A stretch of 62,856 nt of DNA from Clostridiales bacterium (GTDB lineage Bacteria > Bacillota > Clostridia > Lachnospirales > Lachnospiraceae), in the NCBI GenBank assembly GCA_020859995.1, contig JAJBVE010000054.1:1-62856 (forward strand), in the 5' to 3' direction. A model generated the notes under the pieces. The model saw nothing but the letters and a program-made list of their open reading frames with translations. It was not told where the DNA came from and made no database searches. The position numbers and the translations under genes are program-made. Below, in pieces: positions 17,448 through 25,503 of the stretch. Position 1 is the stretch's first letter; every line of letters starts with the position of its first letter.

Positions 17448-17675
17448 TTATACCTCCATTTCGTAGAGCACCTCGTACAGAAGCTCGCTTTCTATCCATA
17501 CTTCGCTCTTGTTATAATAAATTCCATACTCCGTGAGTACTGTCTCCACCTGCTCCTCAAAATCCGGGTCCTTCTTATCCGTGTAAAGCTCGATGTGCAG
17601 TGATGCACAAATATATGCGTATAGACTGAAAAACAAGATTGTGGAGCCTGTTTTTTTGTGGTAAGATATTTCCAA
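17448..17675 (-). pseudogene. Phage tail-terminator-like protein, 5' truncated
   Basis: The last 50 residues or so (IELYTDKKDPDFEEQVETVL, then SEVWIESELLYEVLYEMEV) look like the C-terminus of a siphovirus head-tail joining or tail-terminator protein. Homology stops about nine bases from the 33-bp repeat at 17609-17641; upstream codons are foreign. It ends two bases before the tail-protein start, as in intact phage operons. Confidence 0.65.
17609..17641. repeat. 33-bp direct repeat, right copy
   Basis: It matches 13747-13779 at 29 of 33 positions. It marks the right edge of the prophage remnant, 99 bases before the hsdM start. Confidence 0.7.
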
Positions 17676-17740
17676 TTTACAGCAAAAAACGGTTTCAGCC
17701 GCTGCATGACTTACAAAAAACGAACGGACGGATTAGAAAA

Positions 17741-19273
17741 ATGATCACAGGAATCATCAAAAACAAAATTGACAAGATATGGACAGACATCTGGGCCGGA
17801 GGGATTACGAATCCGCTGACAGTGATCGAGCAGCTGACATATCTGATGTTTATACGCTCCCTTGACGAAAAGGAACTGGAAACAGAAGAATTTGAAAACA
17901 TGACCGGGGAGAAAATGGCCAAAATTTTCCCGCAGTCGGCTGCCGGTCAGTCCATGCGCTGGAGCAAGTTCAAAAACAACGATCCGAGGCAGATTTACGA
18001 TGTGATTTCCCAGCGCGTGTTTCCTGCAATTAAAAATCTGAAGTATGGACGCCTGCCGGATTTTACGGAGCAGGGAGAGCTGCTTGAAATCGAAGACGAG
18101 CCGAATAACGCAGGCAGCAGCAACACGGCATTCGCACGGTACATGAGTGACGCCATGTTCTTGATCCCGACGCCACAGGTTCTGCAGAAAATTATTACCG
18201 GACTGGACGATCTGTACGAGCGTGACATTGCTGATCTGGATATGCAGGGCGACCTATATGAGTATATGCTGGGAAAACTGGCGACTGCCGGTCAGAACGG
18301 TCAGTTCCGCACTCCGAAGCATATTCGGGATATGATGGTAGAACTGGTTCAGCCAACCCCTGACGACCTCATATGTGATCCTGCCTGCGGCACCGCCGGG
18401 TTCCTCGTCTCCGCAGCGGAATACATTCGCAAAAATTATGAGGATACCATGACTCCGGAGCAGTGGGAACATTTTTCGGGAGAATTATTCACTGGATATG
18501 ATATTGATCGAACCATGCTCCGCATTTCAGCAATGAACCTGATGCTGCACTCCATCAGCAATCCGGATGTAGACTACAAAGACAGCGTGTCGAAACAGAA
18601 TCAGATTTCTGATAAGTTTACGGTCTGCCTTGCCAATCCCCCATTCAAAGGAACCATTGACGCCGAAAGCATCAATGACAATCTGAAAGCAGTCACAAAT
18701 ACAAAGAAAACGGAACTGCTGTTTCTGGCATTGTTCCTCCGTATTATGAAAAAAGGCGGCCGCTGCGCCTGCATCGTCCCGGACGGCGTTTTGTTTGGCT
18801 CATCGACAGCGCATAAAGCGATCCGAAAAGAGCTGATAGAAAATCATCAGCTTCGCGCGGTAATCTCCATGCCGTCCGGCGTATTTAAACCCTATGCGGG
18901 AGTTTCCACAGCGGTTCTCGTCTTTACCAAGACCGGAGCAGGCGGTACAGATCAGGTCTGGTTTTACGATATGAAAGCCGATGGATTCAGCCTGGATGAT
19001 AAACGCTCAGAGATTGCGGATAATGACATTCCTGACATCATCCAACGGTTCCATCATCTGGAATCGGAAAAGGACAGGGAACGAACAGAACAGAGCTTCT
19101 TTGTACCGAAACAGGAGATCGTGGATAACGGATATGACCTGTCTATTAACAAATATAAAAAGACGGAATACGTGCCGGTAAAATATCCGCCTACTTCGGA
19201 AATTCTGGACAGGCTGGATGAGCTGGAAAAAGAGATTGCGAAAGGATTGAAAGAACTGAGGGAGATGCTGTGA
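17741..19273 (+). CDS. hsdM: Type I restriction-modification methyltransferase subunit M
   Basis: HsdM transfers methyl from S-adenosylmethionine to N6 of adenine at the site chosen by HsdS. The N-terminal helical HsdM_N domain covers about 1-130. The SAM motif DPACGTAGFL starts at residue 213 and the catalytic NPPF is at 299-302. Length from ATG 17741 is 510 residues, normal for the family. The frame is open back to 17639, but those codons are upstream of any homology and border the prophage scar. Its stop overlaps the GTG start of the next gene. Confidence 0.93.
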   Translation: MITGIIKNKIDKIWTDIWAGGITNPLTVIEQLTYLMFIRSLDEKELETEEFENMTGEKMAKIFPQSAAGQSMRWSKFKNNDPRQIYDVISQRVFPAIKNLKYGRLPDFTEQGELLEIEDEPNNAGSSNTAFARYMSDAMFLIPTPQVLQKIITGLDDLYERDIADLDMQGDLYEYMLGKLATAGQNGQFRTPKHIRDMMVELVQPTPDDLICDPACGTAGFLVSAAEYIRKNYEDTMTPEQWEHFSGELFTGYDIDRTMLRISAMNLMLHSISNPDVDYKDSVSKQNQISDKFTVCLANPPFKGTIDAESINDNLKAVTNTKKTELLFLALFLRIMKKGGRCACIVPDGVLFGSSTAHKAIRKELIENHQLRAVISMPSGVFKPYAGVSTAVLVFTKTGAGGTDQVWFYDMKADGFSLDDKRSEIADNDIPDIIQRFHHLESEKDRERTEQSFFVPKQEIVDNGYDLSINKYKKTEYVPVKYPPTSEILDRLDELEKEIAKGLKELREML

Positions 19274-20976
19274 ATACGCAATATTTTGATTATGACAAGG
19301 CAGGGCCGGATGCGGCACTATATTTGCTTTTATCTTCTCTGATAGACCGATGGGAAACGGAGGTCGTGGAATTTAAGGAAGCAAAAGGGCAATATGACGC
19401 TGATAAAATTGGCAGATATTTTTCCGCGATAAGCAACGAAGCCAATTTGCGAAATAAACAGTATGGGTGGCTTATATTCGGGGTCAGCGAGGCAACCAAA
19501 GACAAGAGGGTAGTAGGAACCAATTTTAAGGATACAAAAAGCCTGAGCAAGTTTAAATACGAAATAGCTAAAAGTACCACTGGTGAAATGAGTTTTATAG
19601 ATATTTATGAGCTTTACCCTCATGTAGGGGGAAAGCAGAGCAGAGTTGTTATGTTTAAGATTCCAGCAGCTGTGACCGGGATTCCTACGGCATGGAAAAA
19701 TCGCTATTATTCCAGAAACGGCGACAGCCTTGATATTTTACCACAGTATAAAATAGATATGATACGCGGTCAGGTGCGCTGGGACTGGTCGGCGCAGGTG
19801 ATTCCGGGAAGTGATATCACGAATCTGGACAAAGACGCGATAGCCGTCGCCCGGTCAAAATACAAAGATAAGAAAAAAGAACATATTCAGCGGGAAGTAG
19901 ATGGAATGACAGATGAACAATTTCTTCGAAAACTCCGGCTGATCAACGAAGGTCAACTTACTTATGCTGCGATGGTTTTGCTGGGAAAGGAGGACTGTAA
20001 GCATCTCATAGACAGACCGCCGACAATTATGTGGAGGCTTTATGGTGCTACCGGAAAGGATCGTGCGTATGAACTGTTTGAAATTCCTTTTATCAATGTC
20101 GGCGACCGATTGTTTGAGAAAATAAGGAATCTGCAGTATAAATATATGCCAAATCGAAATACGCTGCTGCCTGAATTTACATCCTCTTATAATCAGGATA
20201 TGCTCTACGAATTGCTTCATAATTGTGTGGCACATATGGAATATCGGCGGGGTGCGAGAATTTATCTGGACGAGTATGATGATAAACTGATATTTACAAA
20301 CCCCGGAGATTTTATACCTGGCGATGTGCGAAATGTACTGAATCCGGGATATGCGCCGCCTTTTTACAAAAATCAGCTTTTGGCAGAAACAATGGCAAGC
20401 TTTGGCATGATTGATACCGCTTCGATGGGAATCCGAAGAGTGTACGAGATACTGCGCGATAAATATTTTCCCATGCCGGATTATGATATCATGCATGATC
20501 AGGTCAGGGTGACCGTGTACGGTTCAATCATAGATGAAAAATATACGCATTTGCTTTACGATATACCGGACCTGGATCTTGAAACGGTATTTCTGATGGA
20601 TCGTGTGCAGAAAAAGCTGAAAATTACTGGTGAAGAGAGCCGTCTGCTACGGAAAATGAAATTAATCGAAGGGAAAATGCCTAATCTGTATTTATCTGCG
20701 GGGGTGGCAGAATCTCTGGACGAGAAAGAGCAGTACATCAAGAATAGGGCATTTAATGATGAGTATTATAAAAAACTGATTGTAGATTATCTGAAACAAT
20801 GGGGGAAAGGGCAGAAACAGGATTTCAAACGTCTGCTGTGGGAAAAACTTCCTGATGGACTGACGGATAAGCAGAAGGATGACAAGATAGCGAATCTGCT
20901 CTCATCATTACGACGAGCCGGAGTTATCAGGCTTGACGGTCCAAATCAGCGGCGCGCATACTGGATAATTGCTTAA
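19270..20976 (+). CDS. AlbA_2-domain / GHKL-ATPase-like protein inside the type I RM operon
   Basis: The N-terminus has the AlbA_2 (Schlafen-type) pattern EVVEFKEAKGQYDADKIGRY and WLIFGVSE. The middle (about 310-400) matches the C-terminal ATPase-like region of COG2865-type proteins (LLHNCVAHMEYRRGARIYL, then IFTNPGDF, then LLAETMASFGMIDTASMGIR). The C-terminal 150 residues may hold a winged helix. Such proteins are annotated as putative regulators or helicases and are often found in restriction and defence loci. The GTG start overlaps the hsdM stop, so the two are translationally coupled. The last codons lie in the first arm of an AT-rich inverted repeat. Confidence 0.8.
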   Translation: MNTQYFDYDKAGPDAALYLLLSSLIDRWETEVVEFKEAKGQYDADKIGRYFSAISNEANLRNKQYGWLIFGVSEATKDKRVVGTNFKDTKSLSKFKYEIAKSTTGEMSFIDIYELYPHVGGKQSRVVMFKIPAAVTGIPTAWKNRYYSRNGDSLDILPQYKIDMIRGQVRWDWSAQVIPGSDITNLDKDAIAVARSKYKDKKKEHIQREVDGMTDEQFLRKLRLINEGQLTYAAMVLLGKEDCKHLIDRPPTIMWRLYGATGKDRAYELFEIPFINVGDRLFEKIRNLQYKYMPNRNTLLPEFTSSYNQDMLYELLHNCVAHMEYRRGARIYLDEYDDKLIFTNPGDFIPGDVRNVLNPGYAPPFYKNQLLAETMASFGMIDTASMGIRRVYEILRDKYFPMPDYDIMHDQVRVTVYGSIIDEKYTHLLYDIPDLDLETVFLMDRVQKKLKITGEESRLLRKMKLIEGKMPNLYLSAGVAESLDEKEQYIKNRAFNDEYYKKLIVDYLKQWGKGQKQDFKRLLWEKLPDGLTDKQKDDKIANLLSSLRRAGVIRLDGPNQRRAYWIIA

Positions 20977-21104
20977 ATATGTAATTTGCAAATTTTAATT
21001 TAAGCAATTGAGGACGTAAAAAACCCTTATTTGCAAGGGTTTTAGAAAATCAAATCGCTTTACTATTGCTTAAATTGAAAATTGAAAATTTTCATTTAAG
21101 CAAT
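20968..21104. repeat. Two inverted repeats with the same arms around a terminator
   Basis: ATTGCTTAAAT/ATTTAAGCAAT occurs at 20968-20978 with 20998-21008, and again at 21065-21075 with 21094-21104. Between the pairs is the hairpin AAAACCCTT (21020-21028)/AAGGGTTTT (21035-21043), a likely terminator or attenuator between the AlbA_2 gene and the specificity genes. Confidence 0.85.
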
Positions 21105-21193
21105 CCGTAATATTCTATATTTGCTTCGAAACAGTGATTTAACATTGGAATTGAAGATTTTAACAGACAGGATGTTAATGAGGTGATAAGACA

Positions 21194-21520
21194 ATGGCAC
21201 AGGATGGAATTACTAAGCGAGACTGGGCACTTTTCAGAGAAAAGGTTCCCGAATGGCAGGAAGCTTACATGGAAACGCTTGTAAAAGAATACGTGGAGCT
21301 ATTATCAGGAGACGGAGCTGCATCTGATAAATTCTGGGAGCTGGATAAGAGGATCAAAGCGGACAAACGCCGCAAAAGCGTGGTTATGGAGATGAGCCGT
21401 TCGGAGATGCTGTATAATATCCTCGATTTGATACGGGAAGGGTCTATTACGGTGGATGATTTAGGGGATTTCAGCGAACAGCTGAGGGGGACAGTGAAGC
21501 TGCTGATGGAACGGTGGTAA
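21194..21520 (+). CDS. Small conserved protein of the type I RM locus
   Basis: The 108-residue acidic and helical protein has no motif I can assign. GAGGTGAT nine bases upstream supports the start. It begins a new translational block after the hairpins, and its stop lies 14 bases before the half hsdS. I recall similar small proteins just before hsdS in Clostridia type I loci but cannot name a function. Confidence 0.65.
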   Translation: MAQDGITKRDWALFREKVPEWQEAYMETLVKEYVELLSGDGAASDKFWELDKRIKADKRRKSVVMEMSRSEMLYNILDLIREGSITVDDLGDFSEQLRGTVKLLMERW

Positions 21521-21534
21521 AGGGAGACGGCAAC

Positions 21535-22026
21535 ATGAAGTTTGCAGATGTTTTAGAAATTCGAAATGGAAAAAACCAACGACAAGTAGAAAATCCGCAA
21601 GGAAAATATCCTATTTATGGTAGTGGCGGCGTGATGGGATATGCGGATGATTACCTTTGTGAAGCTGAGACAGTAGTAATCGGGAGAAAAGGCAGCATTA
21701 ACAATCCTATATTTGTAAATGAGCCTTTCTGGAATGTTGATACGGCGTTTGGATTAGTTGCAAATAGGCAGTTGTTATTACCAAAGTATCTATACTATTT
21801 TTGCGAGAATTATAATTTTGAGAAATTAAATACTACAGTTACGATTCCGAGCCTTACGAAAGCAAATTTGCTCCAAATTAACATTGATATACCTGGATTG
21901 GATAAACAGAAGGGCATTGTAGAAAATTTGGACAAAATAGCTGGTCTAATATCAATGAGACAGAAAGAGATTGACTTTTTAGAGCAGCTTGTCAAATCCC
22001 GGTTTCTAGGGGAGGTGGCGGCATGA
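21535..22026 (+). CDS. hsdS: Half-length type I specificity subunit (one TRD)
   Basis: The 163-residue protein contains one target-recognition domain: KYPIYGSGGVMGYADDYL, then VVIGRKGSINNPIF, then the helix LDKQKGIVENLDKIAGLISM ending QLVKSRF. Full HsdS proteins have two such units. The frame stops just after SRF, at TCCCGGTTTCTAGGG, which resembles the junction sequence TCCCGGTTTATAGAG found in the full hsdS and in the silent cassette. The ribosome site AGGGAG favours ATG 21535 over an upstream GTG at 21514. Half-S proteins can work as dimers; whether this one does is unknown. Confidence 0.85.
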   Translation: MKFADVLEIRNGKNQRQVENPQGKYPIYGSGGVMGYADDYLCEAETVVIGRKGSINNPIFVNEPFWNVDTAFGLVANRQLLLPKYLYYFCENYNFEKLNTTVTIPSLTKANLLQINIDIPGLDKQKGIVENLDKIAGLISMRQKEIDFLEQLVKSRFLGEVAA

Positions 22027-23168
22027 AACAGATTGTACTTACGGATTTGTGTTCATTGAACATGGGACAGTCACCAGAGTCCACCACATATAATGAAGTT
22101 GGAATTGGTTTGCCTTTTTTTCAAGGCAATGCTGATTTCGGAGAAATACATCCTGAAACGCGTGTTTGGTGTTCATCACCTGCGAAAATTGCTAACGCAG
22201 GGGATATACTTATTTCTGTACGTGCACCAATTGGAGCTATGAATTTAGCGACAGAACAGTGTTGTATTGGTAGAGGTCTTGCTGCATTGACCCCATATGA
22301 AGATAAGTGTAATAGGCAGTATCTTTATTATGCAATTCAAAGCCGAGTGAAAGAATTGATTGCAAAAGGGACGGGGAGTACATTTAAGGCGATTGGCAAA
22401 AAGGTGTTGGAAACAACGCTGATTCCGTTTTATTCTTTAGAAGAACAGGACGAAATTGTGATGAGATTGCAAAAGATAGATTCTGTTATTAGTGAACGGC
22501 GCGAACAGCAGGAACTATTGGATAGGCTTGTCCGGTCCCGGTTTATAGAGATGTTCGGTGACCCTGTGAGTAATCCTATGAAATGGAAAACTTTATCTTT
22601 TCGCCAAGCCGGAGCGCGGTTAAGTGATGGCCCTTTCGGTTCAAATTTGAAATCAGAGCATTATACTGAAACTGGCGTTCGTGTTATTAGATTGGGTAAT
22701 ATCGGCGTAGGGAAATTTGTCGACACCGACAAGAGTTATATTTCTATAGAACACTATGAAAAGCTTAAGAAGTATACCTGTAGGGGAGGCGAAATTGTCA
22801 TTGGAACACTTGGAGAGCCTAATTTGCGGGCATGTATAATACCAGATAATATAGAAGTTGCTATTAATAAGGCAGATTGCGTACATTATATACCAAAGAG
22901 CGACGTCTTAAATGAAAGATTTGTTTGCCAGTACATAAATTGTCCAGAAACACTTTTGTTGGCAGCAGGTATGGTACATGGTCAAACGAGATCACGAATA
23001 TCATCAGGTCAAATAGCGCAAATGCCAATTTTTATACCACCTATGGAGCGTCAGGAGCAATTTGCCGCCTTCGTCCAAGCCACCGACAAATCGAAATCGG
23101 CAATCCAACGAAGCTTGGATGAACTGAAAATACTGAAAAAATCGCTGATGCAGAAATATTTTGGATAA
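22023..23168 (+). CDS. hsdS: Type I restriction-modification specificity subunit, two TRDs
   Basis: HsdS sets the bipartite recognition sequence of the HsdM2S(R2) complex. TRD1 spans about 1-150 with central helix EEQDEIVMRLQKIDSVISER, TRD2 spans about 185-345, and a C-terminal helix carries AFVQATDKSKSAIQRSLDEL. The ATGA overlap with the half-S gene indicates coupling. The sequence between the TRDs (22536-22561) recurs at 24626-24651 with one mismatch in 26 bases, and ACCGACAAATCGAAA near the end of TRD2 (23082-23096) recurs at 25148-25162. TRD2 is therefore flanked by repeats shared with the downstream cassette. Confidence 0.92.
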   Translation: MKQIVLTDLCSLNMGQSPESTTYNEVGIGLPFFQGNADFGEIHPETRVWCSSPAKIANAGDILISVRAPIGAMNLATEQCCIGRGLAALTPYEDKCNRQYLYYAIQSRVKELIAKGTGSTFKAIGKKVLETTLIPFYSLEEQDEIVMRLQKIDSVISERREQQELLDRLVRSRFIEMFGDPVSNPMKWKTLSFRQAGARLSDGPFGSNLKSEHYTETGVRVIRLGNIGVGKFVDTDKSYISIEHYEKLKKYTCRGGEIVIGTLGEPNLRACIIPDNIEVAINKADCVHYIPKSDVLNERFVCQYINCPETLLLAAGMVHGQTRSRISSGQIAQMPIFIPPMERQEQFAAFVQATDKSKSAIQRSLDELKILKKSLMQKYFG

Positions 23169-23260
23169 TGAATGAGGTGCAGGATGATACGGTTCTGAAA
23201 GGACTGTGCTATCATGAACGAAGAAATAATCATTGAAATTACCAGAAAAATGCTCCCTTA
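23164..23260 (+). repeat. 97-bp direct repeat, copy 1 (5' end of a recombinase gene)
   Basis: It matches 23576-23672 at roughly nine in ten positions. It covers the upstream region, the ribosome site and the first 15 or so codons of the tyrosine recombinase. Confidence 0.9.
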
Positions 23261-23291
23261 TCGTGCGATTTTGCTTTGCTGCGGTTCCTGA
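23214..23291 (+). pseudogene. Truncated duplicate of the tyrosine recombinase start
   Basis: The frame begins MNEEIIIEITRKMLPY, as in the intact gene, then diverges after CCCTTA and stops after 25 codons. The break falls at CTTATCGTG, one arm of the inverted repeat 23257-23265/23300-23308. Confidence 0.85.
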
Positions 23292-23308
23292 TTATTATAC
23301 ACGATAAG
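23257..23308. repeat. 9-bp inverted repeat at the duplication breakpoint
   Basis: CTTATCGTG (23257-23265) and CACGATAAG (23300-23308) are perfect inverted copies. The left arm straddles the point where similarity to the intact recombinase gene ends, so it may be a former crossover or element end. Confidence 0.6.
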
Positions 23309-23401
23309 CTTTTTCCGCTGAATATCTGTTTTAACTTAAATTATTAACTTTTAACTTTTGAAAAGTTATAATTCAATAAAATGAGCAAGGAAGGGATTGC
23401 G

Positions 23402-23485
23402 ATGGATTTTCTTACAAATATTTTGGAATACATGAGCAGTCCGAAGATTGGAATAAACAAAATGGACTACCATTGGCAGGAATAA
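23402..23485 (+). CDS. Possible 27-residue peptide
   Basis: A short frame (MDFLTNILEYMSSPKIGINK, then MDYHWQE) follows GGAAGGGA at a workable distance. No homology is recognised and it could be chance. The rest of the gap 23292-23554 is AT-rich and shows nothing else. Confidence 0.3.
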   Translation: MDFLTNILEYMSSPKIGINKMDYHWQE

Positions 23486-23554
23486 CTTCGGAAATGCAGG
23501 ATTAATAAGGACAAGAGCAAACAAAATAAATAAAAGGTTTTGATGAAAGATTTT

Positions 23555-23583
23555 TTGACAGGCAGAATTATTTTAGATAATGA
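23555..23583 (+). promoter_or_regulatory. Candidate promoter of the tyrosine recombinase
   Basis: TTGACA (23555-23560), 17-base spacer, TAATGA (23578-23583). The truncated duplicate lacks the TTGACA box. Confidence 0.6.
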
Positions 23584-23625
23584 ATGGGGAGCAGGATGAT
23601 ACGGTACAGAAAGGACTGTACTATC

Positions 23626-24618
23626 ATGAACGAAGAAATTATCACTGAAATTACCAGAAAAATGCTCCCTTACCTTGACAATGCGCAGTTGGAACAGTTA
23701 CAGAACGTTCTTCATCATTATTTATGGAATGTTACAATTGTTGAAACTGAAGAAAAAACTGAAATCGCGGAAAAATCAAATAATGAGTTGCTTGAATTGT
23801 TTTTATCGGCAAAGCGTGTGGAAGGATGCAGCGAAAAGACAATGCATTATTACGAGACGACGATTGATAAGTTGTTTCTGACGATAGACATTCATGTGAC
23901 TCATATGCAGACAGATGATCTTCGCAACTATCTTTCTGAATATCAGAAGAATAGGCAGTGTAGTAAAAGTAATATTGATAATATACGCCGAGTACTGTCC
24001 AGCTTTTTCTCTTGGCTGGAGGAAGAAAATTATATCTTAAAGAGTCCTATGAGACGTATTCATAAGATTCGCACGACAAAAACAGTCAAGGAAACGTACA
24101 GTGATGAAGCATTGGAGACCATGCGCGATCAATGCGGTAACATTCGCGATCTGGCAATTATTGATATGCTGGCATCAACAGGAATGCGTGTGGGAGAATT
24201 GGTAAAGCTGAATATTGCCGACATTGATTTCGAGAACCGAGAATGCGTTGTTTTCGGAAAAGGAAGCAAGGAACGGCCGGTTTACTTTGATGCACGAACG
24301 AAGATTCATCTCAAGAATTATCTTGCAAGTCGTTCAGACGATAATCCGGCACTTTTCGTATCATTGCAGAAGCCACATGCAAGGTTAGAGATTAGTGGAG
24401 TTGAAATTCGGCTGAGGCAGCTTGGGCGAAGACTGGGAATACCGAAAGTTCATTCGCATAAGTTTAGGAGAACATTGGCGACAAAGGCGATAGATAAAGG
24501 AATGCCTGTTGAACAAGTACAGAGGCTGCTCGGACATGCTAAAATTGATACAACGATGCAGTATGCAATGGTAGATCAAAACAACGTGAAGATTAGCCAC
24601 AAAAAGTATATAGCATAA
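23626..24618 (+). CDS. Tyrosine recombinase of the hsdS locus
   Basis: This is a XerC/D-like tyrosine recombinase of 330 residues. The SAM-like N-terminal core-binding domain covers about 60-145. The catalytic residues are Arg188 (TGMRVGEL), His278 and Arg281 (HKFRRT), His304 (LLGHAKIDTT) and Tyr313 (MQYAMV). An in-frame ATG at 23584 exists, but homology and the duplicated copy both begin at MNEE. The gene ends seven bases before the junction repeat of a silent hsdS cassette. This is the arrangement of recombinases that exchange TRDs in phase-variable type I systems. Confidence 0.93.
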   Translation: MNEEIITEITRKMLPYLDNAQLEQLQNVLHHYLWNVTIVETEEKTEIAEKSNNELLELFLSAKRVEGCSEKTMHYYETTIDKLFLTIDIHVTHMQTDDLRNYLSEYQKNRQCSKSNIDNIRRVLSSFFSWLEEENYILKSPMRRIHKIRTTKTVKETYSDEALETMRDQCGNIRDLAIIDMLASTGMRVGELVKLNIADIDFENRECVVFGKGSKERPVYFDARTKIHLKNYLASRSDDNPALFVSLQKPHARLEISGVEIRLRQLGRRLGIPKVHSHKFRRTLATKAIDKGMPVEQVQRLLGHAKIDTTMQYAMVDQNNVKISHKKYIA

Positions 24619-24640
24619 ATTCCTCTCCCGGTTTATAGAG

Positions 24641-25246
24641 ATGTTTGGTGATATTAATATTAATGATAAGGGTTGGGATGCGTATCCGCTTGGCGAACTT
24701 TGCACAATAGTACGAGGTGGATCACCAAGACCGATTGAAAAATATTTAGGCGGAGATGTGCCATGGATAAAAATAGGAGATGCAACTGATGGGGAAAGCA
24801 TTTATCTCCATTCGACCAAGGAACATATTATTCAAGAGGGCGTATCAAAAAGTAGAATGGTGAGAACTGGTAGCTTGATATTTGCAAATTGCGGAGTCTC
24901 ATTGGGGTTTGCTCGAATTATTACCTTTGATGGATGTATTCATGATGGGTGGCTTGCAATGGAGGATATAGACTCCCGGTTGAACAAAGTATTTTTATTA
25001 CAGGCATTGAATCAGATGACAGAGCATTTTAGAAAAATTGCCCCTGCTGGAACACAGCCGAATCTGAACACTGCAATAATGAAATCATATGTACAGATTG
25101 TCCCACCCATGCAACTTCAAAAGGAGTTTATAGCTTTCGTGCAGGCAACCGACAAATCGAAACACTACAGTTTCGCAGCCATTGAAAACTACCGGTGGAT
25201 AGCTGATAATTACAGGCAGATATATATGGATGCATTACCTGGATAA
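24641..25246 (+). CDS. hsdS: Silent hsdS cassette (one TRD)
   Basis: The 201-residue frame begins at the MFGD codons internal to full-length hsdS, without its own ribosome site, and carries an alternative TRD (PLGELCTIVRGGSPRPIEKY, then VPWIKIGDAT, then GTQPNLNTAIMKSYVQIVPP). The shared junction starts upstream at 24626 and the far repeat is AFVQATDKSK. After that the sequence diverges and ends, lacking the last conserved helix. It is most likely a donor for TRD2 exchange and not expressed as such. Confidence 0.85.
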   Translation: MFGDININDKGWDAYPLGELCTIVRGGSPRPIEKYLGGDVPWIKIGDATDGESIYLHSTKEHIIQEGVSKSRMVRTGSLIFANCGVSLGFARIITFDGCIHDGWLAMEDIDSRLNKVFLLQALNQMTEHFRKIAPAGTQPNLNTAIMKSYVQIVPPMQLQKEFIAFVQATDKSKHYSFAAIENYRWIADNYRQIYMDALPG

Positions 25247-25305
25247 GAAGAAAAAGATATAATTTTTTGAAAATCGTAAATGGCGGGTAGAAAGAAGGAT
25301 ACAGA

Positions 25306-25380
25306 TGGCGGAATCCCACCCAAACTCGGCGGAATCCTACCCAAACTGTCGGATTTCCAACCCAAACTCCCACCCAAGCC
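25306..25380. repeat. 21-bp tandem repeat before hsdR
   Basis: Three units (25306-25326, 25327-25347, 25348-25368) and a partial fourth share CCCAAACT. In one forward frame they read as GGIPPKL-type heptads, reminiscent of the Gly/Lys repeats that end some AlbA_2-type ATPase proteins, so this may be a gene scar. Confidence 0.75.
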
Positions 25381-25503
25381 ATGAAGTGTAGGGAACAGTA
25401 TTTTAAAAATCGCGCAATATGATTTTAAACAGATACATTACGTGAAAAAATTGAAACGGCTCAACTAACTACAAACGATAAAATACAGACAGGAGTGTAT
25501 GCG

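Noticed and set aside
25306-25380. CRISPR array
   Set aside because: The repeats are contiguous 21-bp units without spacers, and no cas genes are present.
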